Origin: Nocardioides cavernae
Lineage (GTDB): Bacteria; Actinomycetota; Actinomycetes; Propionibacteriales; Nocardioidaceae
Reading direction: 5' to 3'
Assembly: GCF_016907475.1 (NCBI RefSeq)
Contig: NZ_JAFBCA010000001.1
Coordinates: forward strand, 4,092,001 to 4,156,000
Length of the DNA: 64,000 bases
Shown: positions 16,402 to 24,956 of the stretch, piece by piece
How the letters are laid out: each line of letters starts with the position of its first letter
Position numbering within the stretch: the first letter of the stretch is position 1
Translations under genes and position numbers: made by a program
The notes under the pieces: model-generated
Databases searched by the model: none
The model's input: only the letters and a program-made list of their open reading frames with translations
What the model was told of the DNA's origin: nothing

Positions 16402-17432
16402 AGGCGGCCGCCCCTGTGCGCTTCCAGCGTGCGCGGCGTCTCGACCGAGGCCAGGACGGAGTCGACGACCCGCGAGCCGGACGCCTCTGTCATCCAGAGG
16501 TCCGGCTTGACCGTGATCCGGTGCGCCAGCACTGCGCGGGAGACGACCTTGACGTCCTCGGGGACGACGAAGTCACGGCCGCGGATCGCCGCCCACGCCC
16601 GTGCGGTCAGCACCAGGCCGAGGCTGCCGCGCGGCGAGGCGCCGGTGAGGACGTCGGGGTGGGAACGCGTCGCAGCGACGAGGTCCACGCAGTAGCGCGC
16701 CACGGACTCGTCCACGACCACCCGCTCGACCGCGGCCTGCGCGGCGGCCAGCCCGGCGGCATCGGTGACCTGGGCGATGTCGACCTCCTCGCGCTGCCGG
16801 TCGAGGCGGCGCCGGAGGACGTCGTGCTCCTCGCCGGCGGAGGGGTACCCGAAGGCGACGCGCAGCAGGAAGCGGTCCAGCTGCGCCTCGGGCAGCGGGT
16901 AGGTGCCCTCGTACTCGACGGGGTTGGCCGTGGCCAGGACGTGGAACGGGCTCGGCAGCGGGTGGGTCTTCCCCTCGACCGTGACCTGGCCCTCCTGCAT
17001 CGCCTCGAGGAGCGCTGCCTGCGTCTTCGGCGGGGTCCGGTTGACCTCGTCGGCGAGCAGCAGCCCGGCGAACACCGGCCCCGGACGGAAGTCGAACTCC
17101 GCCCGGCGCTGGTCGTAAACGTAGGAACCCGTGAGGTCGGCCGGCAGCAGGTCCGGGGTGAACTGCGCGCGGGAGAACTCCAGGCCCAGGGCACCCGCGA
17201 AGGAGCGCGCCGCCAGCGTCTTGCCCAGGCCCGGGAAGTCCTCGAGCAGCACGTGCCCCTTCGCCAGGATGCCGGCCAGCACCAGCGACAGCACCTCGCG
17301 CTTCCCCACGACGGCGCGGCCCACCTCGTCGAGGACGCGCTCGGCGAACCCGGCGACCTGCGCGGGCTCCAAGGACTCTGCGGACGCTGCGGGGTCTTGG
17401 TGCTCGGTGCTGCGGTGGTCGGCGTCGCTCAC
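16398..17432 (-). CDS. MoxR-family AAA+ ATPase
   Basis: A 344-residue MoxR ATPase. It has the Walker A motif EDFPGLGKT (about 64-72), a Walker B stretch LLLADEVNRTPPKTQAALLEAM, a sensor ATANPVEYEGTYPLPEAQLDRF and a C-terminal lid domain. MoxR proteins act as chaperones for assembly of protein complexes at the membrane. GTG at 17432 is chosen because it shares four bases with the upstream stop codon (GTGA). The frame is open further upstream but that part is antisense to the DUF4129 gene. Confidence 0.95.
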   Translation of the reverse strand: MSDADHRSTEHQDPAASAESLEPAQVAGFAERVLDEVGRAVVGKREVLSLVLAGILAKGHVLLEDFPGLGKTLAARSFAGALGLEFSRAQFTPDLLPADLTGSYVYDQRRAEFDFRPGPVFAGLLLADEVNRTPPKTQAALLEAMQEGQVTVEGKTHPLPSPFHVLATANPVEYEGTYPLPEAQLDRFLLRVAFGYPSAGEEHDVLRRRLDRQREEVDIAQVTDAAGLAAAQAAVERVVVDESVARYCVDLVAATRSHPDVLTGASPRGSLGLVLTARAWAAIRGRDFVVPEDVKVVSRAVLAHRITVKPDLWMTEASGSRVVDSVLASVETPRTLEAHRGGRL

Positions 17433-17854
17433 GGGACGTCCTCGATTCGGGTCAGGATGCGGTCGATGTCGGCCGGCGCGAGCCGGCGGGTGTCGGCGAG
17501 CTCGCGCCGGATGGTCTCGCCGAGGTCGGGATCGCGAGCGCGGGCGAGCGCCACGAGCCGGTGGGCCACGGCGTCGGACGGCTGGTCGGACTGCACGTGG
17601 CTGGAGAGCACCCGGAGGTCGGAGGAGGCCTCGTCGACCCGGTCCGTCGGCGGCGGCCCCTGTCGCCACTCCGCTGGGGGGGCGTCGGCGATGTCGATGA
17701 GGAGGTACGCCGTCGTCAGCACGACCACCGACCACACGACGTACGGCAGGGGCTGGGGCTCCATGTCCAACCACGTCGCGACGGCGAAACCGGCACCGGC
17801 GAGGACGACGCCGCCCCCCGCACGCCCGCGCCAGCGGTCGGGGACGCGGATCAT
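17429..17854 (-). CDS. Small membrane protein of the MoxR operon
   Basis: A 141-residue protein with two N-terminal hydrophobic segments (about 13-28 and 37-55) and a charged C-terminal tail rich in Arg and Asp that is predicted to be helical. No family name is recognised. Its start shares four bases with the DUF4129 gene's stop and its own stop overlaps the moxR start, so it is cotranslated with both. A helper role for MoxR is inferred from position only. Confidence 0.8.
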   Translation of the reverse strand: MIRVPDRWRGRAGGGVVLAGAGFAVATWLDMEPQPLPYVVWSVVVLTTAYLLIDIADAPPAEWRQGPPPTDRVDEASSDLRVLSSHVQSDQPSDAVAHRLVALARARDPDLGETIRRELADTRRLAPADIDRILTRIEDVP

Positions 17855-18648
17855 GCCCCCACCCCCAGGCTGCGCCGGACGTCGGCGAGGGCCACGAGCG
17901 CGCGCTCGCGGTGCTCCTCGGTGACCGGGTGGTCGGAGAACCGGGCCTCCCGGTAGAGCTCGGCGAGTCGGTTGACCGAGCCGTTGTCGGCCGCGGCGAG
18001 GTCGAGGATGCGCAGGCCGTACTCCGACGACGTCTCCGAGGCCCGCCGGGCCACCCCCGCTCGCTCGCCCTGGACCTCGAAGTGGTGCCACGCGGCGACG
18101 ATGGCGTTGCGCGGGTCTCCCTCGCGCAGCAATGTCTCCTGCTCCCCGGCGTCGGCGGCCACCTGCTGCGCCACCCGGGCCGGCTCGTCCGGCACGGTGA
18201 ACCCGACCGCGGTCCGCTCCTCCTCGCGCAGGCGGCGCGCCCGGACCTCCCGCAGGACGAGGGCAGCGAGCCACGCCAGGACCGCGAGGCCACCCGCTGC
18301 TGCCGCGGCGAGAAGGAGGCCGGTGAGCACCCCCACCCACAGCGGCGGCGCCTGCTCGACGGCCCCGCCCGGCCCGTCGCCGCCGAAGCCGGCCGGGCCC
18401 TCGCAGTAGTTGCGCTCGGTGAAGTCGTCCGGGAGCTCGACGGTGGTCGAGCCGTCCTCGGCCGTGGTCACGGGCAGCGGGATGCACGTCTCCGCCGTGG
18501 TGGTCGTGGCCGGCGCCGGCCCCGGACCGGTGAACACCTCGTCCGGGCCGAGCAGTGTGGCCCAGGCGACCAGCACCATGAACAGGGTCGTGGCGGCGAC
18601 GGCCACGACGGCGCGCAGGCCCGGCGGCCACTCCCCGAACGCACGCAT
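17851..18648 (-). CDS. DUF4129 membrane protein, first gene of MoxR operon
   Basis: A 265-residue protein with an N-terminal helix (about 10-33), a 75-residue extracellular loop with two Cys, a second helix (about 101-131) and a C-terminal cytoplasmic DUF4129 domain, seen as AWHHFEVQGERAGVARRASETSSEY and the LYREARFS segment. DUF4129 proteins accompany MoxR and DUF58. It is the first of seven overlapping genes. The start codon lies in the 3' arm of a perfect 12-bp inverted repeat, with the only Shine-Dalgarno-like bases (AGGG) in the same arm, so translation may be structure-controlled. Confidence 0.88.
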   Translation of the reverse strand: MRAFGEWPPGLRAVVAVAATTLFMVLVAWATLLGPDEVFTGPGPAPATTTTAETCIPLPVTTAEDGSTTVELPDDFTERNYCEGPAGFGGDGPGGAVEQAPPLWVGVLTGLLLAAAAAGGLAVLAWLAALVLREVRARRLREEERTAVGFTVPDEPARVAQQVAADAGEQETLLREGDPRNAIVAAWHHFEVQGERAGVARRASETSSEYGLRILDLAAADNGSVNRLAELYREARFSDHPVTEEHRERALVALADVRRSLGVGA

Positions 18649-18679
18649 GGCGCGACCCTAGGTGACGGGGTCGCGCCAT
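18647..18679 (-). promoter_or_regulatory. Perfect 12-bp inverted repeat covering the DUF4129 start codon
   Basis: ATGGCGCGACCC at 18647-18658 and GGGTCGCGCCAT at 18668-18679 form a perfect 12-bp stem with a 9-nt loop. On the minus strand it lies 38 nt after the serine protease stop codon and reaches into the ATG of the next gene. It could end the protease transcript, or hide the start codon of the MoxR operon in RNA. No T-run follows. Confidence 0.7.
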
Positions 18680-18717
18680 GCGAGGGCGCCCGGTGGGGGC
18701 AGGCGCCTCGGGTGAGG

Positions 18718-19587
18718 TCAGAGGATCGGGCTGAAGGGCTCCGTCCCGGGCACCAGCCGGAGGCCGGCGATCCCGCTCGAGGCCTGGGCGTAGGCCAGCT
18801 CGTGGGCGAGGTCGCCGACCCCGTTGGACCCGGCCAGCGGCGCCAGCGCCAGGGTCGACAGCGTGCCGAGCGCGTTGCCCTCGGCGTCGAGGAACGCCGA
18901 GCCCGAGTCGCCGGGGACGCCGGGCGTCACCGTGTAGACGGGGTGCGACCACCCCTCACCCTCGGTGCCGAGGCTCGTGCCCTGCTTGGGCGAGAGCAGC
19001 TCGATGCCGGCGCGGAGGCTGGAGTTGCCGTAGGAGTGGACGGTGTCACCGGCCGCGGTGCCGGTGGTGTTGACCGCCACGGGCCCGCCCCAGAACGGCA
19101 CGGACGGGTTGACCGTGCCCGCGTCCGCGGCGTCCACCTTCACCAGGGCGAGGTCGTTGTAGGCGCAGGCGTTCTCGTCGGTCTCGCCGTTGCGCTGCAT
19201 CGCCAGCCACGAGGAGTAGACGAGCGTGCCGCCCCCGACGCGGGTGCCCTCGGAGACCAGCGAGCCGCCCTCGACGAAGTCGACCTTCGTGCCGAGCGGG
19301 AGCGAGCCCGCGTCGCAACCGTTGGTGTCGGTGGCCTCGCCGGTGCCGGCGCAGTGCGCCGCGTAGCCGACGTACGTCGTGCCGGCGGTGTCGGTGTAGA
19401 CGAAGTTGGCGGTGCACTGGGCGCCCTCGGTGTACATCTGCACGCCCGGGTGGATGGCGGCCGAGGCGGCAGGCGCCCAGTCGGCGCGGGCCTGCTTCTT
19501 CGGGGCAGCGGTCGCGGGGGCGCTCGTCGCGGCCGCGGCCACGAGACCTACCGCGGTGAGGGTCAGGAGCTTCGTGGGAGTACGCAT
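18718..19587 (-). CDS. Secreted trypsin-like serine protease (S1 family)
   Basis: A 289-residue exported protein with a Sec signal peptide (about 1-28, cleavage near ATA-AP). The catalytic triad is visible as H78 in GYAAHC, D145 in YNDLALV and S228 in PGDSGSAF. C79 near the active His is typical of chymotrypsin-fold enzymes. A short pro-region follows the signal peptide. It is transcribed alone, between moeZ and the MoxR operon. Substrate unknown; the lack of a binding domain suggests a free extracellular protease. Confidence 0.9.
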   Translation of the reverse strand: MRTPTKLLTLTAVGLVAAAATSAPATAAPKKQARADWAPAASAAIHPGVQMYTEGAQCTANFVYTDTAGTTYVGYAAHCAGTGEATDTNGCDAGSLPLGTKVDFVEGGSLVSEGTRVGGGTLVYSSWLAMQRNGETDENACAYNDLALVKVDAADAGTVNPSVPFWGGPVAVNTTGTAAGDTVHSYGNSSLRAGIELLSPKQGTSLGTEGEGWSHPVYTVTPGVPGDSGSAFLDAEGNALGTLSTLALAPLAGSNGVGDLAHELAYAQASSGIAGLRLVPGTEPFSPIL

Positions 19588-19624
19588 GCCCCTCCCAACG
19601 AGGTCCGCCGGGAGGGGTTACGCG

Positions 19625-20824
19625 TCAGTAGGCCGGCTGGCTCGGGTCGACCTGGCTGACCCACGCCACGACGCCGCCGCCCACGTGCACGGCGTCGGCG
19701 TAGCCGGCGCCCTTGACGATCGCGAGCACCTCGGCGGACCGGACGCCCGACTTGCAGTGCAGGACGATCGGCTTGTCGCTGGGCAGGTCACCGAGGGCGT
19801 TGCCGTTGAGGAACTCGCCCTTCGGGATCAGCTTGGCGCCCGGGATGCGGTTGATCTCGAACTCGTTGGGCTCGCGGACGTCGATGAGCTCGAAGTCGCG
19901 GGTGCCCTCCTCGCGCTCCTTGAGCATCGTCTCGAGCTGGGTGACCGAGATGGTCGAGCCGGCGGCGGCCTCGGCGGCCTCGTCGGAGACGGCGCCGCAG
20001 AAGGCGTCGTAGTCGATGAGACCGGTGACCGTCGCGTTCTCGCCGCAGAGCGCGCAGCTCGGGTCCTTGCGGACCTTGAGCTTGCGCCACTCGAGCTCGA
20101 GGGCGTCGTAGATGACGAGCTTGCCGATGGCCGGGTCACCGATGCCGGTGATCAGCTTGATCGCCTCGTTGACCTGGATCGAGCCGATGCTGGCGCACAG
20201 GACGCCGAGCACGCCGCCCTCGGCGCAGCTGGGGACCATGCCCGGCGGCGGCGGCTCGGGGTAGAGGCAGCGGTAGCAGGGGGCGTCGTCGGCCAGGGTC
20301 GGCGCGAAGACGGACGCCTGGCCGTCGAAGCGGTAGATCGAGCCCCAGACGTAGGGGATCTTCAGGAAGTAAGCGGCGTCGTTGACCATGTAGCGGGTCG
20401 CGAAGTTGTCGGTGCCGTCGACGATGAGGTCGTAGCCCTCGAAGACCTGCAGCACGTTGTCGTTGTCGAGGCGCTCGTTGTGCACGATGACCTCGACGTA
20501 GGGGTTGACCTCGGCGATCGACTCCTTGGCGGACTCGGCCTTGGGGCGGCCGATGTCGGACATGCCGTGGATGATCTGGCGCTGGAGGTTGGACTCGTCG
20601 ACCTCGTCGAACTCCGCGATGCCGAGCGTGCCGACGCCGGCCGCGGCCAGGTAGAGAAGGGCGGGCGAGCCCAGCCCGCCGGCGCCGATGACGAGCACCT
20701 TGGCGTTCTTCAACCTCTTCTGCCCGGCCATCCCCACGTCGGGGATGATCAGGTGGCGGCTGTAGCGGCGCACCTCGTCGGTGCTGAGCTCGGCTGCGGG
20801 CTCGACAAGTGCAGGGAACGACAC
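19625..20824 (-). CDS. moeZ: MoeZ: ThiF/MoeB-type adenylyltransferase with C-terminal rhodanese domain
   Basis: A 399-residue sulfur-carrier activating enzyme. The N-terminal ThiF/E1 domain has the ATP loop GAGGLGSP (47-54) and paired zinc cysteines in CYRC and CALC; the C-terminal rhodanese domain has the active-site cysteine C357 in HCKSGVRS. It adenylates and thiocarboxylates small sulfur carriers (MoaD- or CysO-like), so it may serve the Mo cofactor needed by the hydroxylase in this window as well as cysteine or thioamide synthesis. GTG at 20824 is chosen because GAGGAG lies 5-8 nt upstream. Length matches the mycobacterial enzyme. Confidence 0.95.
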   Translation of the reverse strand: MSFPALVEPAAELSTDEVRRYSRHLIIPDVGMAGQKRLKNAKVLVIGAGGLGSPALLYLAAAGVGTLGIAEFDEVDESNLQRQIIHGMSDIGRPKAESAKESIAEVNPYVEVIVHNERLDNDNVLQVFEGYDLIVDGTDNFATRYMVNDAAYFLKIPYVWGSIYRFDGQASVFAPTLADDAPCYRCLYPEPPPPGMVPSCAEGGVLGVLCASIGSIQVNEAIKLITGIGDPAIGKLVIYDALELEWRKLKVRKDPSCALCGENATVTGLIDYDAFCGAVSDEAAEAAAGSTISVTQLETMLKEREEGTRDFELIDVREPNEFEINRIPGAKLIPKGEFLNGNALGDLPSDKPIVLHCKSGVRSAEVLAIVKGAGYADAVHVGGGVVAWVSQVDPSQPAY

Positions 20825-21021
20825 GTCTTCTCCTCGACTCGGGTGTGGGTGCAACAGCACCGACGACTCCCATGTTCCCCGCGGCCCCCACAGGCCCTTC
20901 ACCGGTCCCGCGATGCGGACGCGGGCCGCTGGATGCCGACGCCGCAGCATCTTCGGCCTCCGGGGTGTATTCCGAAGATTTTCCTTGCCACCGGGCCCAC
21001 CCTTGGGGTGGAGTGACCCGC

Positions 21022-21038
21022 TGGTGACTCGTGGTGAC
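21022..21038 (+). promoter_or_regulatory. Direct repeat TGGTGAC spaced one helical turn, upstream of M6 protease
   Basis: TGGTGAC occurs at 21022-21028 and 21032-21038, a 10-bp period, 70 nt before the M6 protease start. Such same-face repeats can be activator sites. The rest of the 283-nt gap (20825-21107) holds small G/C hairpins including CCACC-TTCG-GGTGG near 21040; no clear -35/-10 pair is seen. Confidence 0.25.
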
Positions 21039-21107
21039 CACCTTCGGGTGGCCCGAACGGGTCATGCACCACCATCCCCCCACCTCTCGGAACACGGAGA
21101 ACTCCCT

Positions 21108-23369
21108 GTGAAGAAGAAGTCCCTCTCCGGCCTGATGGCCGGAACGGCGTGCCTGGCCCTCGGCCTCGCCGCCCTCCCCGCAGCAGCAGTCCCCTCCGAC
21201 GGCGCCCCGGCGTCGTCGGAGCAGGTCCGCGCCAAGCCCGACAACCGCACGTCCCCGCAGATCAGGAAGCAGGCGCGGCTCAAGGCCAAGGCCCGCGCGA
21301 TGGTCGAGAACGGCTCCGCGAAGGCCCGCTCCCTGGCTGACGGCAGCCAGGTCGTCGAGGTCGCCGACGGCGAGTTCGTCGAGCTCGGCGAGACCGGCAC
21401 CGACAAGATCTGGACGATCCTGTCGGAGTTCGGCACCCAGGGCTCGAAGAAGCTCGGCCTCACCCCCGGCCCGCTGCACGACACGATCCCGAGGCCCGAC
21501 CGCACGAAGGACAACTCCACGACCTGGGAGCCGTCCTACGACAAGGCCTACTTCGACGACCTGTTCAACGGCCCCGGCGAGTCGATGGCGAACTTCTACA
21601 CCGCCCAGTCCAACGGCGCCTACAGCGTCGACGTGACCACCGAGGACTGGGTCACCGTGCCCGGCAACGCGTCGACGTACGGCGACAACGCCGTCGAGGA
21701 CGACGGCGGCTCGTGGTCCTTCATCAACGACACGGCCGACGCGTGGGCGACCTCGTCGGGCAGGTCGACCGCCGAGCTCAACGCCTACCTCGCCCAGTTC
21801 GACGTGTGGGACCGCTACGACTTCGACGAGGACGGCAACTTCGACGAGGCCGACGGCTACATCGACCACTTCCAGGCCGTCCACGCCGGCGAGGGCGAGG
21901 AGGCCGGCGCCGACCCCGACGCCATCTGGTCGCACCGCTGGTACGCCTACCCGACGACCGCCGGCTCCGAGGGCCCGTCCGTCGGTGGCACGCCGAACCT
22001 CAACGGCGGCGTCCGGATCGGTGACACGAACTACTTCATCGGCGACTACACCGTCGAGCCCGAGAACGGCGGCCTCGGCGTCTTCGCGCACGAGTACGGC
22101 CACGACCTCGGCCTGCCCGACTTCTACGACACCAACGGCGGCGACAACGGCACGTCGTTCTGGACCACCATGTCGTCCGGCTCGTGGCTCGGCCACGGCG
22201 GCGCCGACGAGGGCATCGGCACCCACCCCGGCAGCTTCGGCCCGGAGGAGAAGCTCTTCCTCGGCTGGCTCAAGTACACCGAGGTCGACAAGGGCGCCGG
22301 CACCCGCAGCGTCACCCTCAGCCCGTCGGAGAAGCAGGTCGACGGCGCCTACCAGGCCGTCAAGGTCAACCTGCCCGAGGCGACCACGACGCAGGCCCAG
22401 GTCGACATCCCCGGCGGCGACTACGCGTGGTGGTCCGGTCGCGGCGACGACCTGCGCAACACGCTGACCCGTGACGTTCCGGCGGCCGACACCGTCACCG
22501 TCACGGCCGACGCGTGGTACGACATCGAGCAGGGCTACGACTTCCTCTACGCCCAGTACTCCGCCGACGGCGGCAGCACCTGGACCACGATCGGCCGCGG
22601 CCTGACCGGCACCAAGACCCGGTGGGGCGGCCTCCGCTTCAGCTACAAGGCGGCCGGCAAGGCCACGAAGTTCCGGTTCCGCTACGCCACGGACGGCGGC
22701 GTGAACCAGACCGGCGCGTTCCTCGACAACATCGCGATCAAGGCCGACCGGACCACCTTCACCGACGACGTCGAGACCGAGGCCGCCGGATGGGCGGTCA
22801 AGGGCTGGAAGCGCTCGACGGGCGCCGAGACGGTGTCGGACAACCGTTACTACCTCATCGAGAACCGGCAGTACGTCGGCTACGACGCCACGCTGGCGCA
22901 GGGCCCGTACAACTTCTCCGAGGCGGTCAGCCGACCCAACTGGGTGGAGTTCTTCAAGTTCCAGGACGGCATGCTCGTCTGGCTCGTCGACCCGACCGCG
23001 GCCGACAACAACACCTCGGTGCACCCGGGTTCCGGGTACGCCCTGCCGGTCGACGCGACGCCGAACTCGTTCACCTACAGCGACGGCACGAGCCCGACCA
23101 ACCGGCGTGAGCCGTTCGACGCCACCTTCGGGCTCGACGTCATCGACCGGACGTGCCTGCACAAGCAGGTGGCGGCCGACAGCACGCTGGAGACCTGCTC
23201 GGGCGGCGTCCCGCAGCAGGCGACCTTCGACGACACGCTGGTCTCGACCTACTACGACGCGGCCGCCAACCCGCAGAACTCGGTGAAGGTCGCCGGGGAG
23301 GGCGTCAAGGCCACCGTCAAGAGCGTCGACGGCACCACCCGCAACATGCTCGTGGACGTCACCTACTGA
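21108..23369 (+). CDS. Secreted M6-family metalloprotease (immune inhibitor A-like)
   Basis: A 753-residue exported zinc protease. It has a basic Sec signal (KKKSLSGLMAGTACLALG, cut near residue 28), a pro-region to about 125, the catalytic domain with zinc motif H328-E-Y-G-H332 (HEYGHDLGLPDFYDTNGG), and downstream beta-rich MAM/Ig-like regions as in immune inhibitor A proteases. GTG at 21108 has GGAG 8 nt upstream. These enzymes digest extracellular proteins. It occupies the place between moeZ and the TetR gene where mycobacteria carry a different exported protease-like gene. A strong hairpin follows at 23391-23419. Confidence 0.93.
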   Translation: MKKKSLSGLMAGTACLALGLAALPAAAVPSDGAPASSEQVRAKPDNRTSPQIRKQARLKAKARAMVENGSAKARSLADGSQVVEVADGEFVELGETGTDKIWTILSEFGTQGSKKLGLTPGPLHDTIPRPDRTKDNSTTWEPSYDKAYFDDLFNGPGESMANFYTAQSNGAYSVDVTTEDWVTVPGNASTYGDNAVEDDGGSWSFINDTADAWATSSGRSTAELNAYLAQFDVWDRYDFDEDGNFDEADGYIDHFQAVHAGEGEEAGADPDAIWSHRWYAYPTTAGSEGPSVGGTPNLNGGVRIGDTNYFIGDYTVEPENGGLGVFAHEYGHDLGLPDFYDTNGGDNGTSFWTTMSSGSWLGHGGADEGIGTHPGSFGPEEKLFLGWLKYTEVDKGAGTRSVTLSPSEKQVDGAYQAVKVNLPEATTTQAQVDIPGGDYAWWSGRGDDLRNTLTRDVPAADTVTVTADAWYDIEQGYDFLYAQYSADGGSTWTTIGRGLTGTKTRWGGLRFSYKAAGKATKFRFRYATDGGVNQTGAFLDNIAIKADRTTFTDDVETEAAGWAVKGWKRSTGAETVSDNRYYLIENRQYVGYDATLAQGPYNFSEAVSRPNWVEFFKFQDGMLVWLVDPTAADNNTSVHPGSGYALPVDATPNSFTYSDGTSPTNRREPFDATFGLDVIDRTCLHKQVAADSTLETCSGGVPQQATFDDTLVSTYYDAAANPQNSVKVAGEGVKATVKSVDGTTRNMLVDVTY

Positions 23370-23390
23370 GGCGACACCCCGACACGCGGG

Positions 23391-23419
23391 GAGGGACTCC
23401 GGCACACCCGGGGTCCCTC
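23391..23419 (+). terminator. Terminator hairpin after M6 protease
   Basis: A 12-bp stem with one G-T wobble (GAGGGACTCCGG / CCGGGGTCCCTC) and a 5-nt loop lies 21 nt after the metalloprotease stop codon. No T-run follows, as is common for intrinsic terminators in high-GC actinobacteria. Confidence 0.7.
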
Positions 23420-23526
23420 CTCGCACGTCCGGCTGCCGATAGGCTCGCCATGGCCTACCCGGCAGTACCTTCCTGCTGTACGGCCCATCACCACTCGGCG
23501 ACACCCCCGGCAAGCAGGAGTACGAC

Positions 23527-24177
23527 GTGACCGCAGGCAGCACCGACACCACGTCCGACGGCGTCAACCCCCGACCGCGCGGCGGCCGGATGCCGCGGCG
23601 CGAGCGTCGCGTGCAGCTGCTCGAGTCCGCGCTCGAGGTCTTCGTGGCGCAGGGCTACCACGCTGCCGCGATGGACGACATCGCCGACCGGGCCGGGGTG
23701 TCCAAGCCGGTGCTCTACCAGCACTTCCCCGGCAAGCTCGACCTCTACCTCGCGCTGCTCGACACCTCGTGCGACCTGATCATCGACAACTGCCGTGAGG
23801 CGCTGGCCTCCACCAACGACAACAGGGACCGCGTCGCGGCGACGATGAAGGTGTTCTACAGCTACGTCGCGTCCGAGGAGGGCGCGTTCCGGCTGGTCTT
23901 CGAGTCCGACCTGACGAGCGAGCCCGACGTGCGCGAGCGCGTGGACCGGGTCACGACCGAGTGCGCGTCGATGATCGCCGACGTGATCCGCACCGACACG
24001 GGCCTGCCCGACGAGGCCTCGGAGCTCCTCGCGGTGTCGCTGGTGGGAATGGCGCAGGTGTCCGCGCGGTTCTGGCTCGCGGGCGGTGGCCAGATCACCC
24101 AGGACGACGCGGCTGCCCTGATCGCCGGGCTGGCCTGGCGCGGCATCCGGGGCTACCCGATGACCGACGACCACTGA
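23527..24177 (+). CDS. TetR-family transcriptional regulator
   Basis: A 216-residue TetR regulator. The N-terminal helix-turn-helix is VQLLESALEVFVAQGYH then MDDIADRAGVSKPVLYQHFP (about 28-70); the rest is an all-helical ligand-binding domain ending GYPMTDDH. GTG at 23527 has AGGAG 6 nt upstream. Its position directly before the DUF3107 gene matches mycobacteria (TetR Rv3208 followed by TB9.4, from memory). Target genes are not evident. Confidence 0.92.
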   Translation: MTAGSTDTTSDGVNPRPRGGRMPRRERRVQLLESALEVFVAQGYHAAAMDDIADRAGVSKPVLYQHFPGKLDLYLALLDTSCDLIIDNCREALASTNDNRDRVAATMKVFYSYVASEEGAFRLVFESDLTSEPDVRERVDRVTTECASMIADVIRTDTGLPDEASELLAVSLVGMAQVSARFWLAGGGQITQDDAAALIAGLAWRGIRGYPMTDDH

Positions 24178-24240
24178 CCCGACCACCGACCCGGCATCAT
24201 CGAGACGTCACCCAACACCCCTGAGCTGAGGAGCAACATC

Positions 24241-24459
24241 GTGGAGGTCAAGATCGGCGTGCAGCACGCGCAGCGCGAGCTGGTGCTCGACACCGACAGC
24301 ACGCCCGAGGACATCGAGGCGCGGCTGACGGAGGCGCTTTCCGCCAACGGCGTGCTGCGGCTGGCCGACACCAAGGGCCGCTCGGTCGTCGTGCCGGCCG
24401 ACAAGATCGCCTACATCGAGCTCGGGTCACCGAGCGCGAGCACCGTCGGCTTCCGCTGA
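24241..24459 (+). CDS. DUF3107 small protein
   Basis: A 72-residue DUF3107 protein beginning MEVKIGVQHAQRELVLD and ending with KIAYIELGSPSASTVGFR. GTG at 24241 is preceded by GAGGAG at a spacing of 7 nt. It is conserved across actinobacteria next to a TetR gene; the mycobacterial relative TB9.4 is a known small antigen of unknown function. No catalytic residues or signal are seen. A small hairpin (CTCACC / GGTGAG) lies just downstream near 24463-24480. Confidence 0.9.
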   Translation: MEVKIGVQHAQRELVLDTDSTPEDIEARLTEALSANGVLRLADTKGRSVVVPADKIAYIELGSPSASTVGFR

Positions 24460-24568
24460 CGCCTCACCGGAGGGGGTGAGACACCCCATCCTTCCGGGCG
24501 GCGTGGTGATTGATCCGGACCCCTTCGGGGAACATGATGAGGAAGCCGGCACACACTGTCGGCACTCC

Positions 24569-24584
24569 CGTCACGAGCTCGTGA
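24569..24584. promoter_or_regulatory. Perfect 16-bp palindrome upstream of GlsB-type gene
   Basis: GTCACGAGCTCGTGAC reads the same on both strands and lies 19 nt before the ATG of the GlsB/YeaQ gene, overlapping or flanking its ribosome-binding region (AAAGAAAGG). It is a likely operator for a dimeric regulator. The immediately preceding gene block contains a TetR regulator, a class that often binds such palindromes. Confidence 0.5.
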
Positions 24585-24603
24585 CAAAGAAAGGTGGCCC
24601 ACC

Positions 24604-24888
24604 ATGGTCGTAGATCTCATCGTCCTCATCATCATCGGCGCGATCATCGGACTGCTCGGCAAGCTCGTCGCCCCGGGCGACAAGGACAACATCCCGATCT
24701 GGCTCACGATCCTGTGCGGCATCGGCGGTGTGCTGCTCGGTTACTGGATCTACTCCCTGTTCGGTGGCGACGGCTCCCGCGGCATCGACTGGGTCCGCTG
24801 GATCGTCGCCATCCTGACCGCGGCCGTCCTGGTCGTGATCGCCTCGACGGTCACCGGCCGCAACACCGGGTCCCGCACGCGCGTCTGA
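24604..24888 (+). CDS. GlsB/YeaQ/YmgE-family stress membrane protein
   Basis: A 94-residue protein of three hydrophobic helices (about 2-22, 30-50 and 62-82) with the family's glycine-rich pattern IIIGAIIGLLGKL and GIGGVLLGYW. Family members are stress-induced inner-membrane proteins of unknown biochemical role. The start has AAAGG 5 nt upstream. A perfect palindrome lies at 24569-24584 and a strong hairpin follows the gene, so it is probably a separately regulated single-gene unit. Confidence 0.88.
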   Translation: MVVDLIVLIIIGAIIGLLGKLVAPGDKDNIPIWLTILCGIGGVLLGYWIYSLFGGDGSRGIDWVRWIVAILTAAVLVVIASTVTGRNTGSRTRV

Positions 24889-24905
24889 CCCGCACGCACC
24901 ACCGC

Positions 24906-24940
24906 ACGAGGCCCCGCATCCGTCGGATGCGGGGCCTCGT
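24906..24940. terminator. Strong hairpin between convergent GlsB-type and ferritin-like genes
   Basis: A perfect inverted repeat (ACGAGGCCCCGCATCCG at 24906-24922 with its complement at 24924-24940), folding as at least 15 bp around a 5-nt apex. It sits between convergent genes ending at 24888 and 24957, so it probably serves as a bidirectional terminator. Confidence 0.85.
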
Positions 24941-24956
24941 CGCGTCTGCGGTGGGC

